The notes beneath the pieces are model-generated. The model was not told the origin of the DNA, searched no databases, and saw only the letters and a program-made list of their open reading frames with translations. Below are positions 55,085 to 64,000 of a stretch of DNA of 64,000 nucleotides, piece after piece. The translations under genes were made by a program, and so were the position numbers. Source of the stretch: Rhodococcus sp. RD6.2 (lineage in GTDB: Bacteria; Actinomycetota; Actinomycetes; Mycobacteriales; Mycobacteriaceae); assembly GCF_001040705.1 (NCBI RefSeq), contig NZ_CVQP01000005.1, positions 331,884-395,883 of the forward strand, given 5' to 3'. How positions within the stretch are numbered: the stretch's first letter is position 1; every line of letters begins with the position of its first letter.

Positions 55085-56530
55085 TCACTCGAACCCGCGG
55101 TAGACGCCGTCGGGGCCTGCGCCGTCCACGAAGTCCTCGAAGTCCATGTTCGAGATGGACAGGTTGTTCTCGATCGACCACATCTGAGACGGGATGACCC
55201 GAACGGTCTGGCCGCGACTGTGCCCGAACTCCTCGGCGCCGGTGTCGACGGCGAGGATCGGGTGCTCGGGGTCGGCCATCGTCGTCGCGTCCGCGATGAA
55301 CACGTAGTACGGCGGCCGGTCCCCGATCATCTCGAGCAGGTCCGCTATCGACAGCCCGTCGTTCTCGGGGGTGTTGACGCAGGTCAGGATCGCCGCGAAG
55401 TCGGACTCGTCGCCGACACCGGGAGCCATCGCGGCAGCGGCGACGGTCCGCCACGCCGCGTCGTCGGTGAAGTCGGTTCGGATCAGTAGCGACACGTCGC
55501 CGTTGCCGCCGAGGTAGTCGGCCAGGCGGCGTCCCGTCCCCAGGCTCTCGTCGAGTTCGGCGTCTGCGGCGTCTCTCGCATCACGGTCGAGCGCCTCGCG
55601 GATCTGTTCCGGAGCTGCGGACGGTGGCGTCGCCGGAACGATCGAGGCGATGATCCGCGCGCAGTCGTCGGGTTCGAGCGCGTTGTAGCTGCGGATCTCG
55701 TACGTCCACGGGCCGACGGCCTCCCGGTGACGGACCTGGGGTTGGGTGAAGGTCGACAGGATCTCCGGCTCGCCGATCTCGGTGATCCATTGGCGCAGTG
55801 TGAAATACCCGGCCTGCCCGTTGACCTGAAGGTCCAGCGCCCCGGTGCGCGGGTCACCGTCCTGAGGTTGGGCCACGATGGTGAGCGGCAGCCACGTCAC
55901 CCGGGGCTGCGGCATCTGCCCGAGCGCCGCCATCTTCGCCTCGTACTCCCGCTGAGCGGGCGAGAAGGACTGATCCGCTTCCTCGCGGGTCGGCCCGCTC
56001 CACGTGAAGAGGGTCCGGTCGACCTCCTCGTCGAGCACCGGATCGGACAGTTCCACCACCGACGATCCCTGCGAACACGACAGCGCCACACCGAGTTCCG
56101 CGTCGATCGCGTACGACACCTGACCACCGGACGCGGCGTGGGTGAATCGCACTTCCCACGCCTGCCGCCCCAGGACCTCGGTCGGCTGCGGCTCCCCGGC
56201 CTGCGTCAGCCGCGGCGGCATCCCCTGGTCGTCCAACGGCCACTGCGAATACGCCGTAGCCAGGTGCGAGGGGCTGTCGTTGGTGACCATCACCCACCGG
56301 CTCGGGGACTTGGCGGAGTGCACCATCGCACCATCCTCGGCCCGCCGGTACTCGTCGATGTCGTTCTCGATGTAGTTGACGTCACCAGCCGCGTCCTCGA
56401 TGCGCCACGACGTCGGGGGCACAAACCACAGCCGCCCCACCGGCACACCATCGCTCCACATGTCGGCGCGAAGATTCCGCCCCATCGTGCCGTAGTTCAG
56501 ACCCCGCACCTGTGCCCACGTCATCGCCAT
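55085..56530 (-). CDS. Large soluble protein with C-terminal DUF6924-like domain
   Basis: 481 residues. The first 300 residues (LRADMWSDGVPVGRLWFVPPTSWRIE and on) look like an uncharacterised domain that reads as a substrate- or lipid-scoring module; I do not recognise it. The last 150 residues (VSLLIRTDFTDDAAWRTV, PYYVFIADATTM, VRVIPSQMWSIENNLSISNMDFEDF) match small DUF6924 proteins that are usually encoded alone in actinobacteria. No signal peptide or membrane helix is evident. The start could also be the ATG at 56524. Function unknown. Confidence 0.7.
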   Translation of the reverse strand: MAMTWAQVRGLNYGTMGRNLRADMWSDGVPVGRLWFVPPTSWRIEDAAGDVNYIENDIDEYRRAEDGAMVHSAKSPSRWVMVTNDSPSHLATAYSQWPLDDQGMPPRLTQAGEPQPTEVLGRQAWEVRFTHAASGGQVSYAIDAELGVALSCSQGSSVVELSDPVLDEEVDRTLFTWSGPTREEADQSFSPAQREYEAKMAALGQMPQPRVTWLPLTIVAQPQDGDPRTGALDLQVNGQAGYFTLRQWITEIGEPEILSTFTQPQVRHREAVGPWTYEIRSYNALEPDDCARIIASIVPATPPSAAPEQIREALDRDARDAADAELDESLGTGRRLADYLGGNGDVSLLIRTDFTDDAAWRTVAAAAMAPGVGDESDFAAILTCVNTPENDGLSIADLLEMIGDRPPYYVFIADATTMADPEHPILAVDTGAEEFGHSRGQTVRVIPSQMWSIENNLSISNMDFEDFVDGAGPDGVYRGFE

Positions 56531-56682
56531 CCGCTCAAGCTAGGGCACCCTCCCGACAAGATCTGGCATCCCGCGCACGGTGTGCGCGCGACCACGCCGG
56601 TTGTGGATGACCAGGGGTTCGGTACCGTTTCGATGGCGACCCGCGACCGCGCGTCGCGCATGCCCGAACTGGGGAGGTTCCC

Positions 56683-57642
56683 GTGGCTGGTGGTCTCGTC
56701 GCCCTGCTGGACGACGTTGCTGCGATCGCGAAGGTCGCGGCTGCGTCCATCGACGACATCGGGGCCGCGGCGGGCAAGGCCAGTATCAAGGCCGCAGGTG
56801 TGGTCGTCGACGACACCGCTGTCACCCCGCGTTACGTGCACGGATTCTCCCCGGACCGCGAACTGCCGATCATCCGGAAGATCGCCATCGGTTCGATCCG
56901 CAACAAACTGCTGATCATCCTGCCGGTGGCGATGATCCTGAGCCAGTTCCTGCCGGGTGCGCTGCCGTACCTGCTGATCGCCGGTGGCCTGTTCCTCTGC
57001 TACGAGGGCGCGGAGAAGGTCTACGAGGCACTCGGTGGCGGCCACCACGACGCCCACGACGACGAGCCCGCCGCCGAACGCGGACCCGAGTTCGAGAAGT
57101 CGATGGTCAGCGGCGCGATCCGCACCGACCTGATCCTCTCCGCCGAGATCATGGTCATCTCCTTGGCGTCGGTGGAGGACGAGCCCTTCCTCACCCGGCT
57201 GCTGGTGCTCGTCGTCGTCGCGTTCCTCATCACCGCCCTGGTGTACGGCGTGGTCGCGCTGATCGTGAAGATGGACGACGTCGGGCTCGCCCTCGCCCAG
57301 CGCGACTCCACGTTCAGCCAGAAGATCGGCCGCGGCCTCGTCGGCGCGATGCCGAAGGTGATGTCGGTGCTCACCGTGGTGGGTATCGCCGCGATGCTGT
57401 GGGTCGGTGGCCACATCCTGCTCGTCAACGTCGGCGAGGCCGGATTCCACTGGCCCGCTGACATCCTCCACGACATCGAGCACTGGGCGGGCGAACTCGT
57501 CAGCGGCGGCTTCGGCGGCTTCCTGTCGTGGACCGCGGGGACCGTGACGTCCGCGCTGGTCGGTCTCGTCCTCGGCGCGCTCGTCGTCCTGGTCATGCAC
57601 TTCGTTCCGAAGCGGAAGAAGAAGGACGCCGCGGCGCACTGA
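56683..57642 (+). CDS. DUF808/YedI-family membrane protein
   Basis: 319 residues, GTG start with GGGAGG upstream. The DUF808 hallmark is present: GGLVALLDDVAAIAK at the start, GKASIKAAGVVVDDTAVTPRYVHGF, and several membrane helices from residue 75 on. It is an inner-membrane protein of unknown role found widely in bacteria. The C-terminus is a basic KRKKK segment. It appears to be transcribed alone. Confidence 0.92.
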   Translation: MAGGLVALLDDVAAIAKVAAASIDDIGAAAGKASIKAAGVVVDDTAVTPRYVHGFSPDRELPIIRKIAIGSIRNKLLIILPVAMILSQFLPGALPYLLIAGGLFLCYEGAEKVYEALGGGHHDAHDDEPAAERGPEFEKSMVSGAIRTDLILSAEIMVISLASVEDEPFLTRLLVLVVVAFLITALVYGVVALIVKMDDVGLALAQRDSTFSQKIGRGLVGAMPKVMSVLTVVGIAAMLWVGGHILLVNVGEAGFHWPADILHDIEHWAGELVSGGFGGFLSWTAGTVTSALVGLVLGALVVLVMHFVPKRKKKDAAAH

Positions 57643-57736
57643 CGCCTCCACCTCCATCCCCGCCGACTCCGGCATCCACCGCCGCAGCGGCAGAGAACAT
57701 GCAGGTGTTCCCGGTGTTCCCGGATAGGTTGCTGCG

Positions 57737-58165
57737 GTGACGATTCTTCTCGGCGCGTCCGTGGTCTCGGTGCTGTGTGCCCTCTCGACGTGGCTGTTCG
57801 TACTGCCTGGGCTCTTGCTGTCGGGCGAGTTCGAGCCGGGTCCTTTGTTCGAGTGGATGGTCGTGCTTCCGACGCCGATCGGATTGGCTGCCGCGTGCGT
57901 CGCGATGATCGCCGGTCCGTTCGCTCTCGCTCGGGGCGCCGATCGTGCGTGGATCCCGGCGCTGGTGATATTCCTCGGCCAGTTGGCGACGGTGGTCCTG
58001 GCCGGGGCCATCCTGGTGTGGGCGTGGAAGTTTCCCACGACCGGCTGGGAGCTCCTCGCGTTGCCCGCGTCGTTGATGCTGGGACAGGTTGTGGCGGCGA
58101 TCGGCGTGGGAGTGGAACTGGTTCGCCGCCGTCGTTCGCGCAGGCAGGACGCGATCAGCCCGTAG
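57737..58165 (+). CDS. Small four-helix membrane protein of unknown function
   Basis: 142 residues, GTG start. Four hydrophobic segments are evident (about 5-30, 40-63, 73-96, 104-127), with a basic tail RRRRSRRQ. No family is recognised. It lies 94 bases after the DUF808 gene on the same strand. Confidence 0.7.
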   Translation: MTILLGASVVSVLCALSTWLFVLPGLLLSGEFEPGPLFEWMVVLPTPIGLAAACVAMIAGPFALARGADRAWIPALVIFLGQLATVVLAGAILVWAWKFPTTGWELLALPASLMLGQVVAAIGVGVELVRRRRSRRQDAISP

Positions 58166-58250
58166 CCGACACCGGATGCACTCACTACAGAACTATTACA
58201 CTCTTCCCACAACCGTTGAATGTATGTAACGTGGAGCCCGGGAGGTCTCC

Positions 58251-59012
58251 ATGCGCACACTCGACCAACTCATGCCCGCCCTCAGCGCCCGGTCCGTCGC
58301 CCTCAGCATCATGCTGGGTTCACACCCCCCGAAACTGACGGCACGCGACCTGGTGTCCCTGGGCGCCTCGTTCGGAATCTCCGCGTCGACCATGCGGGTT
58401 GCGTTGTCCCGCATGACAGCAGCGGGCGACCTCGTGGCAGAGGACGGCGCCTACGTCCTGGCCGGGCGTCACCTGGACCGGCAGGTCGCCACCGACCGCC
58501 GCATCGCGATCCGGCGCCGCCCGTACGACGGCATGTGGCGCATGGCCGTCGTCACCGGCCGCGGTCGCGACGCCGACGCCCGCGCGTCCTTGCGTGACTC
58601 TCTCACGCATGCCCGACTTTGCGAACTTCGCGAGGGTGTGTGGCTGCGGCCAGACAATATCGCGGACCTGGACCTGACCGAGTTCGACGAACTCGAGACC
58701 TTCGCGACGATCCCCACCGACGACCGCCACCTGAGCCGGCGACTGTGGGACCTCAACACGTGGGCGGCCGAAGCACGCCTACTCCTGGACTTCCTGTCGT
58801 CCCAGCACGAACCGATCGAGCACCTGGCCGCGGCCGCCGCCGCAGTCCGACACCTGCGCACCGACCCCGCGCTCCCCGACGAATTGCTGCCCGAGCGGTG
58901 GCCGGGCGACGAACTGCGCTGGGCGTACGACGACTACCGCAACAACCTCACCGCGACGCACCTCTCCGCCGTCCGCGACAGCGAACGGACCGAAAGGAGT
59001 ACTCCCCGATGA
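58251..59012 (+). CDS. PaaX-type regulator
   Basis: 253 residues, ATG with GGGAGG upstream. It has a winged-helix N-terminus (SIMLGSHPPKLTARDLVSLGASFGISASTMRVALSRMTAAGDL in segments) and the PaaX C-terminal part with YDGMWRMAVV. PaaX proteins repress phenylacetate or other acyl-CoA degradation genes until the CoA ester appears. The stop overlaps the start of the acyl-CoA dehydrogenase gene (ATGA), so it probably controls this operon. The effector is inferred only by family. Confidence 0.88.
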   Translation: MRTLDQLMPALSARSVALSIMLGSHPPKLTARDLVSLGASFGISASTMRVALSRMTAAGDLVAEDGAYVLAGRHLDRQVATDRRIAIRRRPYDGMWRMAVVTGRGRDADARASLRDSLTHARLCELREGVWLRPDNIADLDLTEFDELETFATIPTDDRHLSRRLWDLNTWAAEARLLLDFLSSQHEPIEHLAAAAAAVRHLRTDPALPDELLPERWPGDELRWAYDDYRNNLTATHLSAVRDSERTERSTPR

Positions 59013-60637
59013 AAACTCACGACGTTCTCAACCAGTCGACGCCGCTCGCCGACTACGACTCCGCATCTCACCCGGTCTTCGACGAAGCCCTGATCCGGGC
59101 AGGCGCGGAGGACGCGCTCGACGAGGTCCACGAGGTCGGCCGCGCGGCAGGCACCGCGCAGGCACAGCAGCTCGGGGACCTCGCCGAGCAACACCCACCG
59201 ATTCTCCAGACCCACGACCGGTTCGGGCACCGCATCGACCGCGTCGTCTACGACCCCGCCTACCACGAACTGATGCGCCGGGCCGTCGACTTCGGACTGC
59301 ACGCCTCCGCATGGACCGATCCGCGCCCGCAGAGCCACCTCATCCGAGCCGCGAAGTTCAGTGCGTGGCAGGTGACCGACGCCGGGCACGGGTGCCCCGT
59401 GTCCATGACCTACGCCGCCGTTCCCGCGCTGCGCGCCGACGCCGAACTCGCGGAACTGTATGTGCCACTGTTGGCTTCCCGCACCTACGATCCCGAACTC
59501 GCAATCCCGACCACGAAGGCCGGGATCATCGCGGGAATGTCGATGACGGAGAAGCAGGGTGGCTCCGACGTCCGCGCGAACACCACCACCGCGACAGAGC
59601 AGGCGGACGGCACCTACCGGATCGTCGGCCACAAATGGTTCACCTCCGCGCCGATGTCCGACATCCTGCTGACCCTCGCCGTCGCACCGGGAGGCATCAC
59701 CTGCTTCGTGCTTCCCCGGGTACTCCCGGACGGCACGCTGAACCCGATTAGGTTGCAGCGCCTCAAGGACAAGCTCGGCAACAGGTCCAACGCGAGCAGC
59801 GAGATCGAATACGAGAACGCCGTCGGCTGGCGGTTGGGCGACGAGGGTCGCGGCGTGCGGACCATCATCGAAATGGTCAACGGCACAAGGCTGGACTGCA
59901 CCCTCGCGTCGGCGACGATGATGCGCCACGGCGTCGCGCTCGCAGCTCATCACGTCGGCCTGCGATCCGCGTTCGGCAAGACACTCATCGACCAGCCGCT
60001 CATGCGCAACGTCCTCGCCGATCTCGCGGTCGAAGCGGAATCGTCGACGACCGTGGGCCTGTGGCTGGCGTCGCTCACCGACGCAGCGCACGCCGGCGAC
60101 GAACGCGCCGCTCTGCTGCGCCGGATCGGGCTGTCGGTGTCGAAGTACTACGTGTGCAAGCGGGGTCCCGCACACGTCGCGGAGGCACTCGAATGCTTCG
60201 GCGGCAACGGCTACGTCGAGGAGTCGGGCCTGCCGCGCCTGTTCCGCGAGTCGCCGCTGCCGAGCATCTGGGAGGGCAGCGGCAACGTCGCCGCACTCGA
60301 CGCCCTGCGCGCCATCGCGAAGGAACCGAACAGCCTCACGGCACTGTTCGAGGAGTTCGACTCCGTCGCGGGCACCGATCAGCGACTCGACGCGTTCGTC
60401 GCGCAGCTCAAGACGCAGCTCGGTGACCTCGACGCCCTCGAGTTCCGTGCCCGGTCCGTCGTCGGGGATCTGGCTTTGGCCCTGCAGGGCACGCTGCTGG
60501 TCAAGTTCGGCCATCCTGCTGTAGCGGACGCGTTCACCGGCTCGCGGCTCGCTCGGGCGTGGGGCACCGTCTTCGGCACTCTCGACCGCCGTGTCGACGT
60601 TGCCGCGATCATCGAACGCTCCACGCCCAAGTCCTGA
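59009..60637 (+). CDS. AidB-like acyl-CoA dehydrogenase
   Basis: 542 residues, ATG inside the PaaX stop, with GAAAGGA upstream. It belongs to the AidB branch: SMTEKQGGSDVRANTT, HKWFTSAPMSDILLTLA, the NRSNASSEIEYENA segment and CFGGNGYVEESGLPRLFRESPLPSIWEGSGNV in parts. The N-terminal 150 residues are the extra AidB domain. E. coli AidB binds DNA and flavin and is linked to alkylation damage; catalytic activity is weak. Coupling to a PaaX regulator suggests a metabolic role here instead. Confidence 0.88.
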   Translation: MKTHDVLNQSTPLADYDSASHPVFDEALIRAGAEDALDEVHEVGRAAGTAQAQQLGDLAEQHPPILQTHDRFGHRIDRVVYDPAYHELMRRAVDFGLHASAWTDPRPQSHLIRAAKFSAWQVTDAGHGCPVSMTYAAVPALRADAELAELYVPLLASRTYDPELAIPTTKAGIIAGMSMTEKQGGSDVRANTTTATEQADGTYRIVGHKWFTSAPMSDILLTLAVAPGGITCFVLPRVLPDGTLNPIRLQRLKDKLGNRSNASSEIEYENAVGWRLGDEGRGVRTIIEMVNGTRLDCTLASATMMRHGVALAAHHVGLRSAFGKTLIDQPLMRNVLADLAVEAESSTTVGLWLASLTDAAHAGDERAALLRRIGLSVSKYYVCKRGPAHVAEALECFGGNGYVEESGLPRLFRESPLPSIWEGSGNVAALDALRAIAKEPNSLTALFEEFDSVAGTDQRLDAFVAQLKTQLGDLDALEFRARSVVGDLALALQGTLLVKFGHPAVADAFTGSRLARAWGTVFGTLDRRVDVAAIIERSTPKS

Positions 60638-60703
60638 CAGGGTCCGGCGTCAGCCCACCGACCGTACGGCGGGCGTCGGACTCCCGGAAGTCCGCTTGTG
60701 GAT

Positions 60704-60859
60704 TCAATACCAGTATTTTCGGCCGCCCACCGCGCGTCCGGTGGCGCCCAGAATCCAGAGGACGACACCGACAATGATCAGGACGATCCCGATCGTCCAC
60801 AAGATCGAGATGCCGGTGAGGAATCCGATGAGCAGCAGAATCAATCCGAGCACGATCAT
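60704..60859 (-). CDS. Small membrane protein (DUF6131-like)
   Basis: 51 residues from the ATG of MIVLGLILL, with GGAG six bases upstream; the longer frame before it is Arg-rich and non-coding in look. Two tight hydrophobic segments (residues 1-14 and 18-37) are followed by GRAVGGRKYWY, the typical end of this actinobacterial family. Function unknown. It converges with the AidB-like gene. Confidence 0.8.
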   Translation of the reverse strand: MIVLGLILLLIGFLTGISILWTIGIVLIIVGVVLWILGATGRAVGGRKYWY

Positions 60860-61042
60860 CGCGAACTCCATCCGTAGCACTCGACGCACGACCTCCCGGT
60901 CGCGCGCCATCCCACATCGGCGTCGCATCCGCCGCCTACCCACTTCGGCGTCGGCGCGGCCCCGATCTCACTCTGCTGGTATTCCCCGCGAACGCCGATT
61001 CGAAACCCCGCCCACCCTCTCAACCCACGAGGTCCACATTCC

Positions 61043-61936
61043 ATGACCGACACCATCACCGAGGGGCCTGCGCCCTCCGACGCCCGCACGGATCTCGGCG
61101 CCTGCTACCGACTCGACTCCACCGAGACGGCGCCCGACGGCACCATGTGGGAGACGTTCACTCCCTCGGCGCACACCGCCAGCCCCTGGGGCCCTGGGGT
61201 CCAGCACGGCGGACCCGTCGCGGGCCTGCTCGCACGCGCGATGGAGCACTGCCAGCCACGCGAGGACACCCGTATCTCCCGTGTCGTCGTCGAGATCCTG
61301 GGTCCGGTTCCCCTGTCCCAGATGAAGGTTCGCGCCTGGATCGAGCGACCCGGACGCAGGATCGAACTCCTCGCTGCCGAGCTGCAGGCGGCACATCCCG
61401 ACGGCACCGTCAGGACCGTCGCCCGAGCACGCGGGTGGCGACTCGCCACCGCCGACTCCAGCAGCGTCGTACACCACGCCGACGCTCGCCTGCCGTTCCC
61501 CGCGAGTCGGATCGCCGAGGACCAGAGCTCGTTCCCGCTGCCCGCCGCGTGGCGGGTCGGGTTCGTCAACGCCGTCGACTGGCAGGTCGTGTCCCCGGCC
61601 GGGGAGCGCAACACACGATCCGCGGCGTGGCTGCGCCTCGCTCACCCTCTGGTCGAAGGCGAGACGACCAGCGGCCTCGCCGAAACCGTTGCCCTCGCCG
61701 ACATCGCCAACGGACTCGGAGCGCGACTCGACCCCCGCGAGTGGACGTTCATGAACACCGAACTGACCGTCCACCTCTTCGAGCCGCCGCAGGGCCCGTG
61801 GATCGGGCTCGAATGCGAATCCTCCATCGGCTCGGACGGAGTCGGCATGGGTACAGCGGTACTCCACTCGGAGTCCGGCCCGATGGGGCGGGCCGCACAG
61901 AACCTCCTCGTCGAGAAGCGCGCCGACACGGCGTAG
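61043..61936 (+). CDS. Acyl-CoA thioesterase-like double-hotdog protein
   Basis: 297 residues. It matches the TesB-like group: PWGPGVQHGGPVAGLLARAME in the first hotdog and AWLRLAHPLVEGE, ADIANGLGARLDP and FMNTELTVHLFEPP in the second. The catalytic acid is likely the Asp of ADIANG, as in TesB. It probably hydrolyses acyl-CoA. It is divergent from the small membrane protein and shows no obvious operon partner. Confidence 0.85.
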   Translation: MTDTITEGPAPSDARTDLGACYRLDSTETAPDGTMWETFTPSAHTASPWGPGVQHGGPVAGLLARAMEHCQPREDTRISRVVVEILGPVPLSQMKVRAWIERPGRRIELLAAELQAAHPDGTVRTVARARGWRLATADSSSVVHHADARLPFPASRIAEDQSSFPLPAAWRVGFVNAVDWQVVSPAGERNTRSAAWLRLAHPLVEGETTSGLAETVALADIANGLGARLDPREWTFMNTELTVHLFEPPQGPWIGLECESSIGSDGVGMGTAVLHSESGPMGRAAQNLLVEKRADTA

Positions 61937-61983
61937 CACCTGCGTGCGGCGTACCGCATCGTTCTGCCGGTACCGAACCGCCG

Positions 61984-64000
61984 TCACACCGGCCGGATCG
62001 GGCCCATCGGAGACATCCCGAGGTCGGCGAGAGCGGTGCTGCCCGCGGCGGCGTGCTCACCACCTGCGAGCACCCTGGTCCGCGCCGCCTGGTAGCGACA
62101 TCCGGCTGCGTCGAACGTCGGTGCGGTGGCGTACAGACGCTCCCGGTCGTCGACGAGCAGCGCTTCCGCGCGTTCCACGATCGCACCGGCGACGGGATTT
62201 CCCGCGACGACGTCCTTGGCCTCGGCCACGCGAGGCCCTGCGTCGGGGCTGCCGGAGAGCACGGCGGCCTCGGCGCGCAGCGCCACGTACCAGTGTAGCC
62301 AGACCCAGGTGACCGACTGCCAGACATCAGCCGGGTCGATTGCCAGTCGATCCGCCGCGGAGTCCGGATCCCCGTTGTGCAACAACGTGATCGACTCATA
62401 GACCGAGCGGTAGCCGAATGCGCGATCCGACGGGATTCCGAGACGATCGTGAACGTCCGACCATTCCCGTCGCGCGTCCGAGTCGTCCCGGAGCCCGTGA
62501 ATCATCCCGACCCCTGCCACGGCGGGCCCGAGTGCCGATCCTGTGGGGCGGCCCGCCCGCTGCCACGCCTCGAGGAACAGGGCACTGCGTGTCAACACCT
62601 GGTCGACGTTGCCCGCCAGCGCATCTGCCACGAGAAGCTGACTCGACGCCCGATGCCCGACCTCGGCGAGCATCGGATGATCGGCGAGCTGGCGTGCCCA
62701 CCTCCGAGCACCCGGCAGATCACCGACACCGAGTCCGGCCTCGGTGGCCTCGGCGAGTGCGTCGATCAGTTCGTGCGACGCGGCAGGACCGTTCGAGACC
62801 GAGGCGAGCAAGGCCACCCGGCGCCGGACCGTCGCCGCCGCGGCGAACGGGTCTCCGGACCAGCTCAGAGCACCCGCCAGGGTGTCGAGTGCTGCAGATT
62901 CTGCGAGCGGGTCGCCCGTGCGATGCGCGAGGTCGACCGCCCTCTCCGCCCGGGCGACGGTCGCGGCCACGCCGGCGCCGGACGAACCGTCGGCCGCACC
63001 GAATGCCTCGGTCAGCGCCCACCCGGCCTCCGCAAGTGCCACGGCGGCACATGCGGCCGGATCGGTCCCCGCCATCTCCTGCGCTTCCGCGACGAGCGCG
63101 AAGACCTCCTCTTGCGGCATCACGCGCACGAACTTGCTCGCGAACCGGTAGGAGCTGTTGGCAGCGGTCGCCAGGTCGGCAGCCGCGGCCGCGTCGTTCC
63201 CGGCCCGGCGGGCGGCGTCCGCGGCCGCCCTGTTCAGGCGGTACATGTCGTCCCCCCGCATCCGGCAGCCCGCGACCGCTGCGGCATGCCGAAGCAGCGG
63301 TGCGGCATCCACGGAATCCGCAAGAGCGGCGGCCTGCTCGTACCGCTGCTGGGACTCGCCGAGCAGGTGACGCGTGAACGTGAGCTCCGCCAGGATCCGG
63401 GCTAGAGCACCCGCCTCCGTGCGTAGTTCCGGTCGGTCGCCGGCCCATGCCAGTGCCGTGCGGAGGTCGTCGGCGACCGCGTCGAACTGTGCCCGCCAGT
63501 CCGTACCGACCGTCTCCAGCGCGCCGGCGTCGTCGAGGCACCAGCGCAGGTGCCGCAGCCGGACCTCGGCTGTTTCATCGGAATCGGCGAGCTGCTCGCG
63601 CCCGTACTGGCGAATGGTTTCCAACGCGCGGTACCGGGTCCCCGCCGGTGACGCGAGGACCACCAGCAGGCTCTGCTCGGCGAGCCGCGCCAATCCGACT
63701 GCGACAGAACCCCTGTCCGTTGCCGCAACCTCCGCGGCGGACTGTGTGGTGAACGACTTCGCGAACACCGACACCCGCCGCAGCAGCACCTGATCGTCCG
63801 GCTCCAGCAGGGCGTGGCTCCAGTCCAGCGCTGCCCGCACCGAGCGATGCCGGTCGTCGGACCTGGCACCGCCTGCAAGCATCCGGAGCTGGTCGGAGAG
63901 CCCGTCGGTGAGACCGTCGAGTCCGAGGGTCGTCCACCGGGCGGCAGCCAACTCGATCGCCAATGCCATGCCGTCGAGTCCCTGGCAGAACTCGGCCACC
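61984..64000 (-). CDS. Large NB-ARC/TPR regulator, N-terminus beyond right edge (partial)
   Basis: 671 residues visible. They begin inside the NB-ARC ATPase region (CQGLDGMALAIELAAARW, the GLPLA-type motif), pass through a winged-helix segment (LLRRVSVFAKSFTTQSAAEV) and then a long helical array of TPR-like repeats to the stop. No helix-turn-helix of the LuxR type is seen at the C-terminus. The DNA-binding part should therefore be at the N-terminus, outside the window, as in AfsR/SARP- or BTAD-type regulators. The regulator class is firm; its targets are unknown. Confidence 0.85.
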   Translation of the reverse strand, partial: VAEFCQGLDGMALAIELAAARWTTLGLDGLTDGLSDQLRMLAGGARSDDRHRSVRAALDWSHALLEPDDQVLLRRVSVFAKSFTTQSAAEVAATDRGSVAVGLARLAEQSLLVVLASPAGTRYRALETIRQYGREQLADSDETAEVRLRHLRWCLDDAGALETVGTDWRAQFDAVADDLRTALAWAGDRPELRTEAGALARILAELTFTRHLLGESQQRYEQAAALADSVDAAPLLRHAAAVAGCRMRGDDMYRLNRAAADAARRAGNDAAAAADLATAANSSYRFASKFVRVMPQEEVFALVAEAQEMAGTDPAACAAVALAEAGWALTEAFGAADGSSGAGVAATVARAERAVDLAHRTGDPLAESAALDTLAGALSWSGDPFAAAATVRRRVALLASVSNGPAASHELIDALAEATEAGLGVGDLPGARRWARQLADHPMLAEVGHRASSQLLVADALAGNVDQVLTRSALFLEAWQRAGRPTGSALGPAVAGVGMIHGLRDDSDARREWSDVHDRLGIPSDRAFGYRSVYESITLLHNGDPDSAADRLAIDPADVWQSVTWVWLHWYVALRAEAAVLSGSPDAGPRVAEAKDVVAGNPVAGAIVERAEALLVDDRERLYATAPTFDAAGCRYQAARTRVLAGGEHAAAGSTALADLGMSPMGPIRPV

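Noticed and set aside
1-64000. tRNA, rRNA, CRISPR arrays, insertion sequences, prophage or att sites
   Set aside because: No cloverleaf with CCA-end features, no regularly spaced repeats, and no transposase or integrase frame was seen. A tRNAscan or ISfinder search would be the decisive test.

Overview
The window is high-GC DNA with dense, short-spaced genes and no tRNA, rRNA, insertion sequence or CRISPR array that I could see. Gene content points to a mycolic-acid actinobacterium of the Rhodococcus/Nocardia type: an actinobacterial integration host factor (mIHF), a 14-gene nuoA-N operon preceded by a lone receiver protein as in mycobacteria, an IdeR/DtxR iron box, an NDMA-dependent alcohol dehydrogenase, a fasciclin lipoprotein of the MPT70/MPT83 type and many acyl-CoA enzymes. 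The genus is an inference.

Positions 1-8297 (minus strand) hold the most interesting block. It is a tightly coupled gene set: two ketoacyl-synthase-III-like proteins, an OleC-type adenylating enzyme, a 94-residue membrane protein, an OleD-type NADPH reductase, a condensation/adenylation/carrier NRPS, and a formyltransferase that runs off the left edge. Apart from the small membrane protein, this is the gene complement of lipstatin biosynthesis (lstA, B, C, D, E, F) and it is related to the nocardiolactone and olefin (Ole) pathways. The expected logic is head-to-head condensation of two acyl chains, ketoreduction, beta-lactone closure, and attachment of an amino acid that is then N-formylated. 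A 0.6 kb non-coding stretch (8298-8903) separates this block from the nuo operon.

Positions 8904-24340 (minus strand) encode the complete respiratory complex I, nuoA to nuoN. Almost every junction is a 1- to 4-base stop/start overlap. The receiver-domain protein at 24634-25032 lies just upstream. Positions 25093-29625 hold an acyl-CoA ligase, a fasciclin lipoprotein divergent from a membrane molybdopterin oxidoreductase (with SigK-like promoter motifs in both directions), and a CsbD stress protein.

Positions 29632-41602 are mixed housekeeping and accessory genes. They include an AlkZ/YcaQ-family winged-helix protein, a secreted or membrane protein coupled to a PrsW-type intramembrane protease, an iron-box-controlled siderophore-binding lipoprotein with a flavin-binding partner, aminopeptidase N, and a tiny cysteine-rich protein behind a CsoR-like palindrome. 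A short-chain dehydrogenase and a divergent TetR gene share two operators, followed by an enoyl-CoA hydratase and a stand-alone mIHF gene with a strong terminator.

Positions 41740-64000 carry an APS-reductase-like flavoprotein/ferredoxin pair, thioesterases, a second TetR gene, an NDMA-dependent alcohol dehydrogenase, a cupredoxin lipoprotein, a FUSC-type transporter and a cutinase-like esterase with a Thr/Pro tail. They also carry an ECF42 sigma factor with its DGPF partner, a DUF6924-type protein, DUF808 and other membrane proteins, a PaaX-type regulator coupled to an AidB-like acyl-CoA dehydrogenase, and the C-terminal part of a large NB-ARC/TPR regulator cut by the right edge.
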